This document shows positions 1 to 10,000 of a stretch of 43,865 nucleotides of DNA, one piece after another. The notes under the pieces are model-generated. The model did no database searches. It was not told where the DNA came from and worked only from the letters and a program-made list of their open reading frames with translations. How positions within the stretch are numbered: position 1 is the first letter of the stretch; each line of letters opens with the position of its first letter. Made by a program: the position numbers and the translations under genes. The DNA comes from Pseudoalteromonas denitrificans DSM 6059 (GTDB lineage Bacteria; Pseudomonadota; Gammaproteobacteria; Enterobacterales; Alteromonadaceae). The stretch is taken from NCBI RefSeq assembly GCF_900112265.1, contig NZ_FOLO01000047.1:1-43865 (forward strand). Reading direction: 5' to 3'.

Positions 1-125
1 TGGTTTGTGTGATAGTGACAAGCAAGAAGTTAGTGTTAACTAAAGTAGAGAATTTTTACGATATCTGTATCAGCAGACCGAATTATTAAAGACAAAAACA
101 AGAACAAAGCAAGATGAAAAGAATT

Positions 126-244
126 TGCTTGGTGACAATAGCGTTTTGGACCCACCTGACTCCATGCCGAACTCAGTAGTGAAACGAAACAGCGCCGATG
201 ATAGTGTGGGGTTTCCCATGTGAAAGTAGGACATCGCCAGGCTC
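126..244 (+). rRNA. rrf: 5S ribosomal RNA
   Basis: This is the 5S RNA of the large ribosomal subunit. It carries the strongly conserved internal block CCATGCCGAACTCAGTAGTG, and its 5' end (TGCTTGG) pairs with the 3' end (CCAGGCT). The length of about 118-119 nt is normal. The ends are set by comparison with the remembered Escherichia coli 5S and may be off by 1-2 nt. It is most likely the last gene of an rRNA operon whose 16S and 23S genes lie left of the window. Bases 1-125 would then be the 23S-5S spacer; nothing else is recognisable in them. Confidence 0.95.
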
Positions 245-254
245 CTAATAAGAG

Positions 255-290
255 AAACCCGATACAGCAATGTGTCGGGTTTTTTGTTTT
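255..290 (+). terminator. Rho-independent terminator after 5S rRNA
   Basis: A perfect 12-bp stem (255-266 with 271-282, one G-T pair) closes a GCAA tetraloop and runs straight into a T tract (TTTTTTGTTTTT). Its position right after 5S marks it as the end of the rRNA operon. Confidence 0.93.
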
Positions 291-526
291 TGTATTTTAG
301 AAAATATATGAGAATCAAATTAATTCATTTCATCATAGAGCTGATATAAAAACTTTTATTTTTAGAGTTTTTATAAAAAAATGAAAAATTAAGATCTTTA
401 TTCGTCAATAATTATAGAAACTTCAACTAATAGTGGAACAATGCTTGTATTTTGCCCTGCAAATAAATAGCATTAGAAGTTCATAAAATAATAAGATAAA
501 AATGAGCAAGAACAGGCCGTTTAGGA
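291..526. other. AT-rich intergenic region with an inverted repeat
   Basis: This gap separates the rRNA terminator from the next gene. It holds one perfect 10-bp AT-only-stem inverted repeat (345-354 with 366-375, 11-nt loop). I see no convincing promoter hexamer pair, although the promoter of the downstream gene should lie here. No ORF of note is present. Confidence 0.5.
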
Positions 527-2488
527 ATGAAATATATGCGATTAACACCTTTGTCTCTTTTAATATCATTAAGTTTGCTGACATTTAATTCTAATGCACA
601 GAATGTAAATTCAGTTGCAGGAATAAAAAATGAAATTGCGGTTAAACAAACTGAGTTTGATAGCTTTTCTAATGTTCTAAATAAACATTTAAAAGAAGAA
701 AGTCAGCAACAACATCAATTAGATTTACTACGAGCACGTTCAAATAAACTAGAAAAAGAAAAAAAACAAGCTTTGGATGCAATGAATGACGTCTATCGAA
801 GAATGATAGAAGATCCCTCCTTAGAAATTACCGATGTTAGACTTCGGTATCAAAAAGCAGTTAACTCGCATAAAAAGAATAAAGAAGACATAGCGATACA
901 ATTGGCCGCAATTTCAGCACATCGCAGAGATATTGAACAGATAAGAATAAGCCGACATGCTTTACTAAATACAATTGAAGGGCTTAAAGAACAAAAAAAT
1001 TCAGCGCGAGTTGAACGATTAAGAAATGAATTTACTCGTGATGGTGTTTTAGAAATTAATCACACGATTAATTGTAAACGCACAGAAACTTTAGCTGCTT
1101 GTGAAAAAAGAGGTCAAAACTTAGGTATGAAAAAAGCAACAAAACGCTTTCTCGATCAAGTTTTTTCTAATTTAACTGAAATTCGTTTAGTTGAATCAAA
1201 GCGCAGTTCGTCTGGAGCTAAAGTTAAAGTTTTAAATAGCCATATTGTTAAAAGTGGATTTAGCGGTCAAGGTAATTATGACGTAAACCTAAGTGTGACT
1301 ATGCGTGGTGATGTAAATAATAGTAGATTATGTCACTTATTGAATCTTGATAATCGTTTTTGTAGTGATTATTTGACTACTTATCAAAGTGTATATGAGC
1401 CAGAGGTAAGCCAGCCTAATAATAAAGTTAAAGCTTCTGAAGTTGTCGTAATATCTGAACCTTATGTTGAATCAGGTTCTTTTGAAGAAGATGCTTCTAA
1501 AAAAAAAGAAATAAATCGATACTTTGAGTTAACTTTAAGATCAAATGTACATGATGATGAAGTTTTTATTGATGGTGTCAGCTTTGGTTCAACTCGTTTA
1601 GTAACAAAATTACCTTTGGGTATACATGACATTGAAGTTAGAAAATTAGGTTATAAACCATATAAAGGGACTGTAAATTTAAATAAAGCTCAAACATTAA
1701 GAGTAAAGTTGCTAAAAAAAAATGAAGTTTTAGAATCCGAGACCATAATTAATAATACTTTTGATGGTTTACCCTCCTCTAATATGGTGGTGATCCCGGC
1801 TGGAAGTTTTAATATGGGTGATATTACAGGCAACGGTTTGGCCAATGAAAAGCCTGTTTTAAAAAAAACACTAAATAGTTCATTTTCTATGGATGAAAAG
1901 GAAGTCTCTGTTTCCCAGTTTGATTTTTTTGTTAGTGAAACAAATTACACTACAGAAGCTGAAATTGGCAAAGGCTGTGCGCATTACTTAAATGGTGAGC
2001 CTGTATGGGAATCATCTTTAAATTGGAAAAATCCAGGTTATGCACAGCAGGATGATTTTCCGGTTGTTTGCTTAACTTATAATGACGCTAAAGAGTACGC
2101 ACAATGGCTTTCTGAAAAAACGGGAAATGAATATCGCTTACCAAATGAAGTTGAGTGGGAGTATGCAGCCAGGGGCGGAACAGAAACAGATTATTCATGG
2201 AGTAATGATATTGGTTCTAATTTGGCAAATTGTGGTTGGTGTGGTAGTAGTTGGTCAAATGTAAGTTCAGCACCTGTTGGTTCTTTTGCTGTAAACCAAT
2301 TTGGTTTATACGACATGGTTGGCAATGTATGGGAATGGACACAAAAAACATCAGGTCAATCAGATGTTGCTGTAAGAGGAGGTTCATGGAACTTTGCTCC
2401 CAGCCTCGCAAGAGCTTCAACCCGTTTAATTTTGGCAAGAGATTTTAGAGCTAATTATATTGGTTTTAGATTAGTAAGCGAAAGGTAA
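527..2488 (+). CDS. Secreted PEGA and SUMF1/FGE-fold domain protein
   Basis: A 653-residue protein of unknown function. Residues 1-24 look like a signal peptide (cleavage near SNA-Q). Residues about 31-170 are charged and heptad-like, suggesting a coiled coil. A PEGA domain follows at about 334-397 (FIDGVSFG, LPLGIHDIEV). A formylglycine-generating-enzyme (SUMF1/EgtB/PvdO) fold fills about 418-653, with VVIPAGSFNMG, RLPNEVEWEYAARGG, GNVWEWT and RGGSW. The two cysteines used by true formylglycine-generating enzymes after RGGSW are replaced here (NFAPSLARAS), so sulfatase activation is unlikely. PEGA plus this fold usually points to a periplasmic or surface scaffold; that role is inference. The start at 527 gives the signal peptide; an ATG at 536 would also work. 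It stands alone between the rRNA terminator and its own terminator, so it is probably not part of the mre operon. Confidence 0.85.
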   Translation: MKYMRLTPLSLLISLSLLTFNSNAQNVNSVAGIKNEIAVKQTEFDSFSNVLNKHLKEESQQQHQLDLLRARSNKLEKEKKQALDAMNDVYRRMIEDPSLEITDVRLRYQKAVNSHKKNKEDIAIQLAAISAHRRDIEQIRISRHALLNTIEGLKEQKNSARVERLRNEFTRDGVLEINHTINCKRTETLAACEKRGQNLGMKKATKRFLDQVFSNLTEIRLVESKRSSSGAKVKVLNSHIVKSGFSGQGNYDVNLSVTMRGDVNNSRLCHLLNLDNRFCSDYLTTYQSVYEPEVSQPNNKVKASEVVVISEPYVESGSFEEDASKKKEINRYFELTLRSNVHDDEVFIDGVSFGSTRLVTKLPLGIHDIEVRKLGYKPYKGTVNLNKAQTLRVKLLKKNEVLESETIINNTFDGLPSSNMVVIPAGSFNMGDITGNGLANEKPVLKKTLNSSFSMDEKEVSVSQFDFFVSETNYTTEAEIGKGCAHYLNGEPVWESSLNWKNPGYAQQDDFPVVCLTYNDAKEYAQWLSEKTGNEYRLPNEVEWEYAARGGTETDYSWSNDIGSNLANCGWCGSSWSNVSSAPVGSFAVNQFGLYDMVGNVWEWTQKTSGQSDVAVRGGSWNFAPSLARASTRLILARDFRANYIGFRLVSER

Positions 2489-2520
2489 CTAAAGGGGAAA
2501 AGTAGTTTCCTTTTTAGTTT
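2487..2520 (+). terminator. Probable terminator after the SUMF1-fold gene
   Basis: Two 14-nt arms (2487-2500 and 2506-2519) pair fully if two G-U pairs are allowed, around a 5-nt loop. The right arm is T-rich (TTTCCTTTTTAGTTT). The stem includes the stop codon of the upstream gene. It separates that gene from mreB. Confidence 0.65.
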
Positions 2521-2617
2521 AAAAGCTAATTTCAATTGTTGCATTTTTTTTATAAAATATAACGCGAAACTTTACTCATAAAAGTTCAATTAATTAATAA
2601 CAATGATTAGTTATTCT

Positions 2618-2635
2618 TGCCCTATTATAAGGGCA
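2618..2635 (+). promoter_or_regulatory. Hairpin in the mreB upstream region
   Basis: A perfect inverted repeat, TGCCCT-ATTATA-AGGGCA, lies about 55 bp before the mreB start. It has no T tract, so it is not a typical terminator. It could be part of the mreB leader RNA or an operator. The function is not known. Confidence 0.4.
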
Positions 2636-2690
2636 TTGGTAAAGTTAACCCAGTAAATAAAATAATAATATACAAGGATCAACCTGCTTT

Positions 2691-3734
2691 ATGTTTAAAA
2701 AGCTTCGAGGAATTTTCTCTAATGATTTATCTATAGATCTTGGGACTGCGAATACTCTGATTTATGTAAAAGAGCAGGGAATTGTATTAAATGAACCTTC
2801 TGTTGTCGCAATTCGTCATGATAAACCCGGTGGTCCAAAAAGTATTGCTTCTGTGGGTACAGAAGCTAAGCAAATGTTGGGTAGAACCCCTGGTAACATA
2901 AAAGCAATTCGCCCAATGAAAGATGGTGTAATTGCAGATTTTTATGTTACAGAAAAAATGTTACAACATTTTATCAAACAAGTTCATGATAATAACTTTT
3001 TAAGACCAAGCCCTAGAGTTTTAATATGTGTTCCTTGTGGTGCAACCCAAGTTGAAAAACGCGCAATTCGTGAATCGGCTATGGGAGCGGGTGCAAGGGA
3101 AGTTTATTTAATTGAAGAGCCGATGGCTGCTGCAATAGGTGCCGGCTTACCTGTTTCTGAAGCAACGGGTTCTATGGTTGTTGATATCGGTGGTGGTACA
3201 ACTGAAGTCGCAATTATTTCACTTAATGGTATTGTTTATTCGTCATCTGTTCGTATAGGTGGAGATAAATTTGATGAAGCAATTATAAATTATGTTCGTC
3301 GCAATTTTGGTAGCTTGATCGGTGAAGCAACTGCGGAGCGTATTAAGCATGAAATTGGTTCTGCATTTAAAACTGATGAAGCAAAGGAAATTGAAGTTCG
3401 TGGTCGTAATTTGGCTGAAGGTGTGCCGAGATCTTTCACACTTAACTCACATGAAATTTTGGATGCTTTACAAGAACCTCTTCAGGGAATTGTAAGTGCT
3501 GTTATGGTTGCTTTAGAGCAATCACCACCGGAACTCGCTTCTGATATATCAGCCCATGGTATGGTATTGACTGGTGGTGGCGCATTATTAAAAGATTTAG
3601 ACAGATTATTGATGGAAGAAACAGGCATTCCAGTTGTTGTTGCTGATGATCCTCTAACGTGTGTTGCGCGTGGTGGTGGTAAAGCATTAGAAATGATTGA
3701 TATGCATGGCGGTGACGTCTTTAGCTACGATTAA
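2691..3734 (+). CDS. mreB: Rod shape-determining protein MreB
   Basis: Bacterial actin that polymerises under the inner membrane and guides side-wall peptidoglycan synthesis through the elongasome. The 347-residue length equals the E. coli protein. Actin-fold nucleotide motifs are visible: phosphate 1 near DLGTANT (residues 17-23), phosphate 2 at VVDIGGGTTE, and the adenosine motif near LTGGGA. The short amphipathic N-terminus MFKKLRGIF is the typical membrane anchor. An AAGGA sits about 13 nt upstream of the ATG. It heads the overlapping mreB-mreC-mreD-maf-rng-yhdP series and its stop overlaps the mreC start by one base (TAATG). Confidence 0.98.
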   Translation: MFKKLRGIFSNDLSIDLGTANTLIYVKEQGIVLNEPSVVAIRHDKPGGPKSIASVGTEAKQMLGRTPGNIKAIRPMKDGVIADFYVTEKMLQHFIKQVHDNNFLRPSPRVLICVPCGATQVEKRAIRESAMGAGAREVYLIEEPMAAAIGAGLPVSEATGSMVVDIGGGTTEVAIISLNGIVYSSSVRIGGDKFDEAIINYVRRNFGSLIGEATAERIKHEIGSAFKTDEAKEIEVRGRNLAEGVPRSFTLNSHEILDALQEPLQGIVSAVMVALEQSPPELASDISAHGMVLTGGGALLKDLDRLLMEETGIPVVVADDPLTCVARGGGKALEMIDMHGGDVFSYD

Positions 3735-4579
3735 TGAATTTACTTTTTGGACGAAATGCTTCTTTACAGCTGCGATTAGTCATCGCAGTTGTTTTAAGTG
3801 GGATATTAATGGTTGGGGACAAATATACTTCAGGTGCCTCAACTATTCGTACAAGTTTAAACACTTTAGTGAGCCCGTTATTTTACTTTGCAAATATACC
3901 TTCTGAATTTTTAAGTTGGAGCTCTCAAAATTTAGAGAGTAAAAAGCAGCTGTTAGCTGAAAATAGCCTATTAAAAACAAAACAATTATTACTAAATGAA
4001 AAATTACAACAATTCCAATTTCTTCAAAATGAAAATTCAAAGTTACGTGCCTTACTAAATTCGACAGCAAAACCAGAAACAAAAAAAATAGTTACAAAAG
4101 TATTATCTATTCATTCAAACACTTATAGTCAACAGGTTGTTATTAACAAAGGTTTTCTTGATAATGTAATTGAAGGTCAGGCTGTTGTTGATGATTTAGG
4201 TATTGTTGGTAAAGTTGTACAAGTTGGCTCTACAACAAGTAGGGTATTGCTCATGACGGATAATACACACGCTATTCCTGTTCGTGTATTAAGAAATAAC
4301 GTTAGAACGGTTGTTGAAGGCGTCGGGAAATTAAATCAGGTTGAATTACCTCATGTACCGCATAGTATGGATATCAGGATGGGCGATATTTTAGTAAGTT
4401 CAGGCTTAGGTGACCTTTTCCCCGAAGGTTTTCCTGTTGCGACTATCACTAAAATTGAACGAGATGAGAGTAAACCTTTTGCTAAAGTATATGCGGAGCC
4501 AATCGCGCAGTTAGATCGAATTCGTCTACTTGTTTTATTGTGGTCTCAGCAGGTTAAGGTTGAAAAAAAAGATGAATAG
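3734..4579 (+). CDS. mreC: Rod shape-determining protein MreC
   Basis: Bitopic inner-membrane protein of the elongasome that links MreB to periplasmic penicillin-binding proteins. The 281-residue sequence has a short cytoplasmic start, a membrane segment at about 12-28, a coiled coil at about 63-110 (LLAENSLLKTKQLLLNEKL) and the beta-rich periplasmic MreC domain to the end (VINKG, GIVGKV, LLMTD). Translation is likely coupled to mreB (TAATG overlap), and its last 8 bases overlap the mreD start. Confidence 0.97.
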   Translation: MNLLFGRNASLQLRLVIAVVLSGILMVGDKYTSGASTIRTSLNTLVSPLFYFANIPSEFLSWSSQNLESKKQLLAENSLLKTKQLLLNEKLQQFQFLQNENSKLRALLNSTAKPETKKIVTKVLSIHSNTYSQQVVINKGFLDNVIEGQAVVDDLGIVGKVVQVGSTTSRVLLMTDNTHAIPVRVLRNNVRTVVEGVGKLNQVELPHVPHSMDIRMGDILVSSGLGDLFPEGFPVATITKIERDESKPFAKVYAEPIAQLDRIRLLVLLWSQQVKVEKKDE

Positions 4580-5048
4580 GCATTTTTGGTTGATTCTAAT
4601 ATCAATTTTTGTCGCTCTTGTCGTTGCTTTAATTCCTTTACCAAGAGAATTACAACCATTTCAGCCTGATTGGGTTTTACTTATATTGATGTATTGGTCT
4701 TTGGCATTACCACATAGAGTAAATATTGGTACTGCATGGCTTATTGGCTTACTCATGGATTTAGCGATAGGTTCTCCTTTGGGTGTGCACTCTTTAACTT
4801 ATTCCATCCTAGTTTATATTACAGCAAGTAATTATCAAAAAATTAGAAATTACTCAGTGCCACAGCAATCTTTATTAATTGCGTTATTTTTAGCTTTATA
4901 TCACCTGCTTCAATTTTGGGTGAGCCACTTTTTAATTGATATATATTTTTTACCGCAATATTTATGGCCTGTTTTAACTGGTTCTTTATCTTGGGTTTGG
5001 ATCTTTTTATTGCTTAGAAAATATCGACGTCACTTTAGGATCCGATAA
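4572..5048 (+). CDS. mreD: Rod shape-determining protein MreD
   Basis: Small polytopic membrane subunit of the elongasome. From the ATG at 4572 it is 158 residues, close to the usual 160 or so, and starts MNRHFWLILIS directly into the first membrane helix. About five hydrophobic segments follow. A longer frame opens at 4530, but that start would add a non-conserved, non-hydrophobic stretch and sits deep inside mreC. The chosen start overlaps the mreC end by 8 bp, as expected for coupled translation, and the stop overlaps maf by one base. Confidence 0.95.
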   Translation: MNRHFWLILISIFVALVVALIPLPRELQPFQPDWVLLILMYWSLALPHRVNIGTAWLIGLLMDLAIGSPLGVHSLTYSILVYITASNYQKIRNYSVPQQSLLIALFLALYHLLQFWVSHFLIDIYFLPQYLWPVLTGSLSWVWIFLLLRKYRRHFRIR

Positions 5049-5620
5049 TGAAAAATAAAATATATTTAGCTTCGGCTTCACCAAGACGTAAAGAGTTATT
5101 AAAACAATTAAATGTTGAGTTTGAGCAGTTTAGCTTAGATGTCGATGAATCACATATTAAACAAGAGTCTCCAGAAGAGTGTGTTGTGCGACTAGCATGC
5201 TTAAAAGCACAAACAGCGGTTGAATTAGGTTATAAAGACCGCCCTGTTTTAGGCTCAGATACTATCGTGGTCTTAGATGACAAAATTTTGGGTAAACCAA
5301 AAAATGATATCCACGCAAAAAGCATGTTAAAAAGTTTATCTGGGCGTTCACACCAAGTTATGACAGCAATTGCATTAGCAAGCGAGAAAAAAGTTTTAAG
5401 TAAACTCGTAATAACAAATGTCACATTTAAAACATTATCTGAACAAGAAATAATAGACTATATTCACACAAATGAGCCTAAAGATAAGGCTGGAAGTTAT
5501 GGTATTCAAGGCTTCGCAGGACGATTTGTAACTCATATAAGTGGCAGTTATTTCTCTGTAGTCGGTTTGCCTTTATTTGAAACCGAACAATTATTATCTC
5601 ATTTTTGGAATAAATCATGA
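5048..5620 (+). CDS. maf: Maf-family dTTP/UTP nucleotide pyrophosphatase (YhdE type)
   Basis: Maf proteins hydrolyse non-canonical or selected nucleoside triphosphates to the monophosphate and pyrophosphate. This one, in the mre operon next to rng, corresponds to E. coli YhdE, which prefers dTTP and UTP. The 190-residue protein shows the SASPRRKELL signature (8-17), the catalytic acidic motif SDT (Ser70, Asp71) and the C-terminal DKAGSYGIQG block. It overlaps mreD by one base and rng by four (ATGA). The YhdE assignment over the YceF subgroup rests mainly on position. Confidence 0.94.
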   Translation: MKNKIYLASASPRRKELLKQLNVEFEQFSLDVDESHIKQESPEECVVRLACLKAQTAVELGYKDRPVLGSDTIVVLDDKILGKPKNDIHAKSMLKSLSGRSHQVMTAIALASEKKVLSKLVITNVTFKTLSEQEIIDYIHTNEPKDKAGSYGIQGFAGRFVTHISGSYFSVVGLPLFETEQLLSHFWNKS

Positions 5621-7089
5621 GTTCTGAAATATTAATAAATATCACGCCAAGTGAAAGCCGGGTTGCGTTAATTGAAAATGGTGTTTTACAAGAAATTCAG
5701 TTAGAGAGGCAAAGTCACTTAGGCATTGTTGGTAACATTTATTTAGGAAAGGTAAGTCGAGTTTTACCAGGCATGCAAGCAGCATTTGTAGATGTAGGAT
5801 TAGAAAAAGCCGCTTTTCTTCATGCTTCCGATATTGTTAACAGTACCTCTATTGTTGAGGGCGTTGCAGCATCAAATGTGAAAAAAACTCAAGATATCCG
5901 TACCTTAGTTCGCCAAGGTCAGCTGATTATGGTGCAAGTAGTTAAAGATCCTTTAGGCACAAAAGGAGCTCGTTTAACCACTGACATCACCATACCTTCT
6001 CGTTATTTAGTTTTTATGCCTGATGCTAAACATGTTGGTGTGAGTCAAAGAATTGAAACAGATGAAGAGAGGCTTCGTTTGAAAAACATTGTGAAACAAT
6101 ACAATGATGATGAGGGGGGCTTTATTATTCGCACAGCTGCAGAAGGTGCCTCCGAACTTGAACTTGCTCACGATGCAAAATTTTTAAAGAAACTTTGGCA
6201 AAAAATCAATCAAAAAAGAAGTAAAACACGTAAAGAAGGTATTTTACATGAAGACCTAATATTAGCCTTTAGAACATTAAGGGATTATGTTGGTGAAGAT
6301 ATGGAAAGGATCCGAGTTGATTCTAAGTTGACATATCAACAGTTAAAAGCATTTACCGAAGAGTTTGTACCACAATTATCAACGCAACTTGAATACTATC
6401 CTGGTGAACGTCCTATTTTTGATTTGTTTGATGTTGAGAATGAAATTCAAAAAGCTTTACAACGTAAAGTTGAATTGAAATCAGGTGGATATTTGATTTT
6501 TGATCAAACAGAAGCTATGACTACAGTAGACGTAAATACTGGCGCATTTGTTGGACATAGAAATTTAGAAGAAACTATTTTTAATACAAATATTGAAGCT
6601 GCCCATGCTATTTCGCGCCAGCTTAGATTACGTAACTTAGGTGGCATTATCATTATAGATTTTATAGATATGCAAAGTGATGAACATCAGAAGCGCGTTT
6701 TGCACTCTCTGGATTTTGGTTTATCAAAAGAGCGCACCAAAACAAACATTCATGGCTTTTCTGCTTTAGGTTTAGTTGAAATGACACGCAAGCGTACCCG
6801 TGAAAGCTTAGAACATATTTTGTGTGATTTTTGCCCATCGTGCCAAGGACGTGGCGCATTAAAAACGACAGAAACAGTTTGTTATGAAATTTTACGAGAA
6901 ATAGTTCGTGTTAACCGAGCTTATGATGCGGCTAAATTTGTTGTTTATACTTCACCCGCTGTAAGTGAGGCTCTAAAAAATGATGAGTATCATAATTTAG
7001 CTGAACTTGAACTATTTATAGGAAAACCAGTCAGTATTCAAACAGAAATATTATACAACCAAGAGCAGTTTGATGTGGTGATGATGTAG
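5617..7089 (+). CDS. rng: Ribonuclease G
   Basis: Single-strand endoribonuclease that matures the 5' end of 16S rRNA and degrades some mRNAs. At 490 residues it matches E. coli RNase G and lacks the long degradosome tail of RNase E. An S1 RNA-binding region covers about 35-125. The DNase I-like catalytic domain has the magnesium-binding Asp pair in TVDVNTG (Asp305) and IIDFID (Asp348). The zinc link is the CPSC motif at 406-409. Its start overlaps the maf stop (ATGA), and its TAG stop overlaps the GTG start of yhdP. Confidence 0.97.
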   Translation: MSSEILINITPSESRVALIENGVLQEIQLERQSHLGIVGNIYLGKVSRVLPGMQAAFVDVGLEKAAFLHASDIVNSTSIVEGVAASNVKKTQDIRTLVRQGQLIMVQVVKDPLGTKGARLTTDITIPSRYLVFMPDAKHVGVSQRIETDEERLRLKNIVKQYNDDEGGFIIRTAAEGASELELAHDAKFLKKLWQKINQKRSKTRKEGILHEDLILAFRTLRDYVGEDMERIRVDSKLTYQQLKAFTEEFVPQLSTQLEYYPGERPIFDLFDVENEIQKALQRKVELKSGGYLIFDQTEAMTTVDVNTGAFVGHRNLEETIFNTNIEAAHAISRQLRLRNLGGIIIIDFIDMQSDEHQKRVLHSLDFGLSKERTKTNIHGFSALGLVEMTRKRTRESLEHILCDFCPSCQGRGALKTTETVCYEILREIVRVNRAYDAAKFVVYTSPAVSEALKNDEYHNLAELELFIGKPVSIQTEILYNQEQFDVVMM

Positions 7090-10000
7090 TGCAAAAAATA
7101 ATTGTGCGCAACAAAGAACACAAGCAAGAGAAGCGCTTAACAATTGGGCGCTTTTGTTTTTTTTGTGCCCGAAAAATCTGGCAGTTTTTTGCTATTACTT
7201 TGGTCCTAATTGCCGTACTTATTTCAGTTTTAAAATATAGTTTGCCTCATGCAAATGACTATAAGTCTCATTTTGAACAGCTTATTTTTGAAAAATTTAA
7301 TGTGGAATTATCTATTGAGAATATCTCTGCTGGATGGGAGGGTAAAGGGCCTGCGCTAGAATTAAATGGTATTTCTTTTCAATCAAATAGTTTATCTCCA
7401 ATTAAACTTGAAATAAAACAGACACGCTTGCATGTTAATTTATGGCAAACATTACTTGATGGTCAGTTTAGGTCTAGCTACTTTGTTTTAGATGGATTAA
7501 AAGCAAATATAGATTTACCTGAGTTAATCAATTCATCACAACAAAATGACAGTGATAGTTCAAACAATCAATTGGATTTATTTGAAGGTTTATTCTTAGG
7601 TGAAATTGGTCATTTTGCCCTAGAAAATAGCGCTATTGAAGTTATTATGCGTGATAGAAAACATCGTACAGTTGAGCTACAAAATTTAACTTGGCACAAT
7701 AAAAATGAAAAGCATCAAGGGCAGGGAACTATTCGTTTACCTGGAATTTCAGAAAGTTCATTAAACTTAATTTTAGATTTATATGGCACTGAATTTAAAA
7801 ATGCCTTTGGGGAGTTATATTTAGTTGCTAATAACCTTAATATTACACCTTGGTTATCTTCTACGATTGCCGAGCAAGTTACGCCGATAGCTTCAAATAT
7901 TAATTTTGAGGCTTGGTCTCGCATTGATAAAGGCATGTTTAAAACAATCCAGCTAGAGTGGCATCAAAGTGAACTAAGTTGGGGGTTTAAAAATTCGAAC
8001 CAAAAATTTGCTATAAATTCTGGTGCACTACAGTTTAAACCTACCTCAGATGGTTGGCGATTAAATTCATCTGACATAGAGATGAGTAGTAATCAAATAC
8101 TGTGGCCAAAAATGAATTTTGAGCTTATTAATAGTGGAAATAAATATAAAGGAAAATTGGTTAATTTAGATTTTAAAATGCTTTCCCAGCTATTTCAGTT
8201 AACTGATAATGAAAGTCTAATACCTTTGCTTTCACGATCGCCTAAAGGGCTTGTTAGTAGTTTATTTATTAACTTTAATAGTGATGAACAATGGCAGGTT
8301 TCGGCTAAGGGTAAGCATTTTGGTTGGGAGCAATATCAAGATGTTCCGGGAATGGAAGAACTCGAATTAGAAATTAATTTAAATCAATCATTAGGTATTG
8401 TCAGTTTACATTCGGAAAAAAGTAAGTTGTTTACAGGGAGTTTATTTCCGCAAGATGTTGCTTATGAACAACTCGATTTCACAGCTTTTTTATTTAAAGT
8501 AAATAATAAGTGGCAAATTAAGAGCGAAGATCTTTGGCTACACAACAAAGATTTGAGCTTAGCGGCAGAGTTTAAAATAAATTTGTTTGATGTACCTTCT
8601 ATGAGTCTTTATGCTGAATTAAAAGGCCCTAAAGCAATATTGGCAAAACAATATTATCCGAATGGGTATATGCCTCAAGGGACTATAGACTATTTGAATT
8701 CAGCGATTATCGATGGTGAAATTGAACAAGCACAAGTGCTATGGCATGGTTCATTTGAAGATTATCCATATGAAAACAATAGTGGCCACTTTGCAGTAAA
8801 TGCAAAGATAGTTGATGCTCAATTTAAATTTCAACCAGACTGGCCAAGTATAACTAATTTAGATGTTGATTTAATTTTTAATCGTGAACGCATGGATATT
8901 GTGAGTCGTTCAGGGAAGTTGGAAAACTTGTCTTTACATGACGGTGTGACTGTTAGTATTGATGATTTAAGAATATCCGAATGGCTAGATGTTATAATTA
9001 ACACTGAAGTGAACGCACAAATATTGCAACCTTTTTTTGCAAAAACACCTTTGTCAGCTTCTATCGGTGAAGTTCTCCAAGTTGTTGAAGTCGAAGGGGA
9101 CGTAGTTGGATTAACACATCTCAGGGTAAATTTATCTGAACCTGAAGTGATCACTTCAGGTCGAGTCGTATTTAATAATCTGGATGTTAATATCACAACA
9201 CCAGGTATTAGGTTAGATAATGTTGCTGGTGAGTTAACCTTTAATGATGATGTAATCCGTTTACCAAATATTATGGGAACTTGGCTAGATTTACCTATTA
9301 ATTTATCAATATCAGGTGAGCAAACAGATAAAGAGTACTCATTGACAGCCAAGGCTATGGCAAATTGGAATGTCGAAAATGTCTTATCCAAAAGTTCAGG
9401 TTTAATGCAAGGTTATTTAGCTGGGTCTATACCTTTATCAGTTGATTTTAAATTAGGCCTACCAAATACGGGTTTTCATTATCAAGCTGAAATAACCTCT
9501 TCACTTGAAAGCGTATCGAGTTTATTACCAGTACCATTTAATAAAGAAGCTGACAAAAAAAAGCCATTTAAAGGGGTCGTTAGAGGTGATGAAATTTCTA
9601 ACCTGATCACTTTGAATTTAGATAATCAACTTTACTTTAATAGTATTATCGAAAATAAAACTGCAAGCATGACAAATGCCCATTTAATCATAGGTAAAAG
9701 TGATTTGGGTTTAAATGCTTCAGACTTTGATGTCAGCATTGATCTAGATAAAGCGGATATGTCGGCCTGGATCCCTTTTATAGACCATCTATTAGAAAAT
9801 ATAAATGAAGGTGAATCTTCTAATTTTTTTCCATCTTTAAAGCAAATTAAAGGTGAAATTTCTCAGGTTGATTTTTTTGGTGCTTTATTTAATCAACTTG
9901 ATTTTAAATTAGATAACTTTGCTCAAAGTACACAATTAAAAATAATGGCTAAAGAGCTTAGAGCACAGGTGAGTATTCCTAAAGTTTTGGCGCAAAGGCC

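Noticed and set aside
70..318. Minus-strand reading frame of 82 codons over the 5S region
   Set aside because: It runs antisense across the 5S rRNA and its terminator; the amino-acid sequence is simply the complement of structured RNA.
2539..2558. TTGCAT and TATAAA upstream of mreB as a promoter
   Set aside because: The spacing is only 6-8 bp, too short for sigma-70; the mreB promoter remains unassigned.
8831..9391. Minus-strand frame of 186 codons inside yhdP
   Set aside because: It lies wholly inside a well-supported gene, has no start signal, and shows no recognisable motif.
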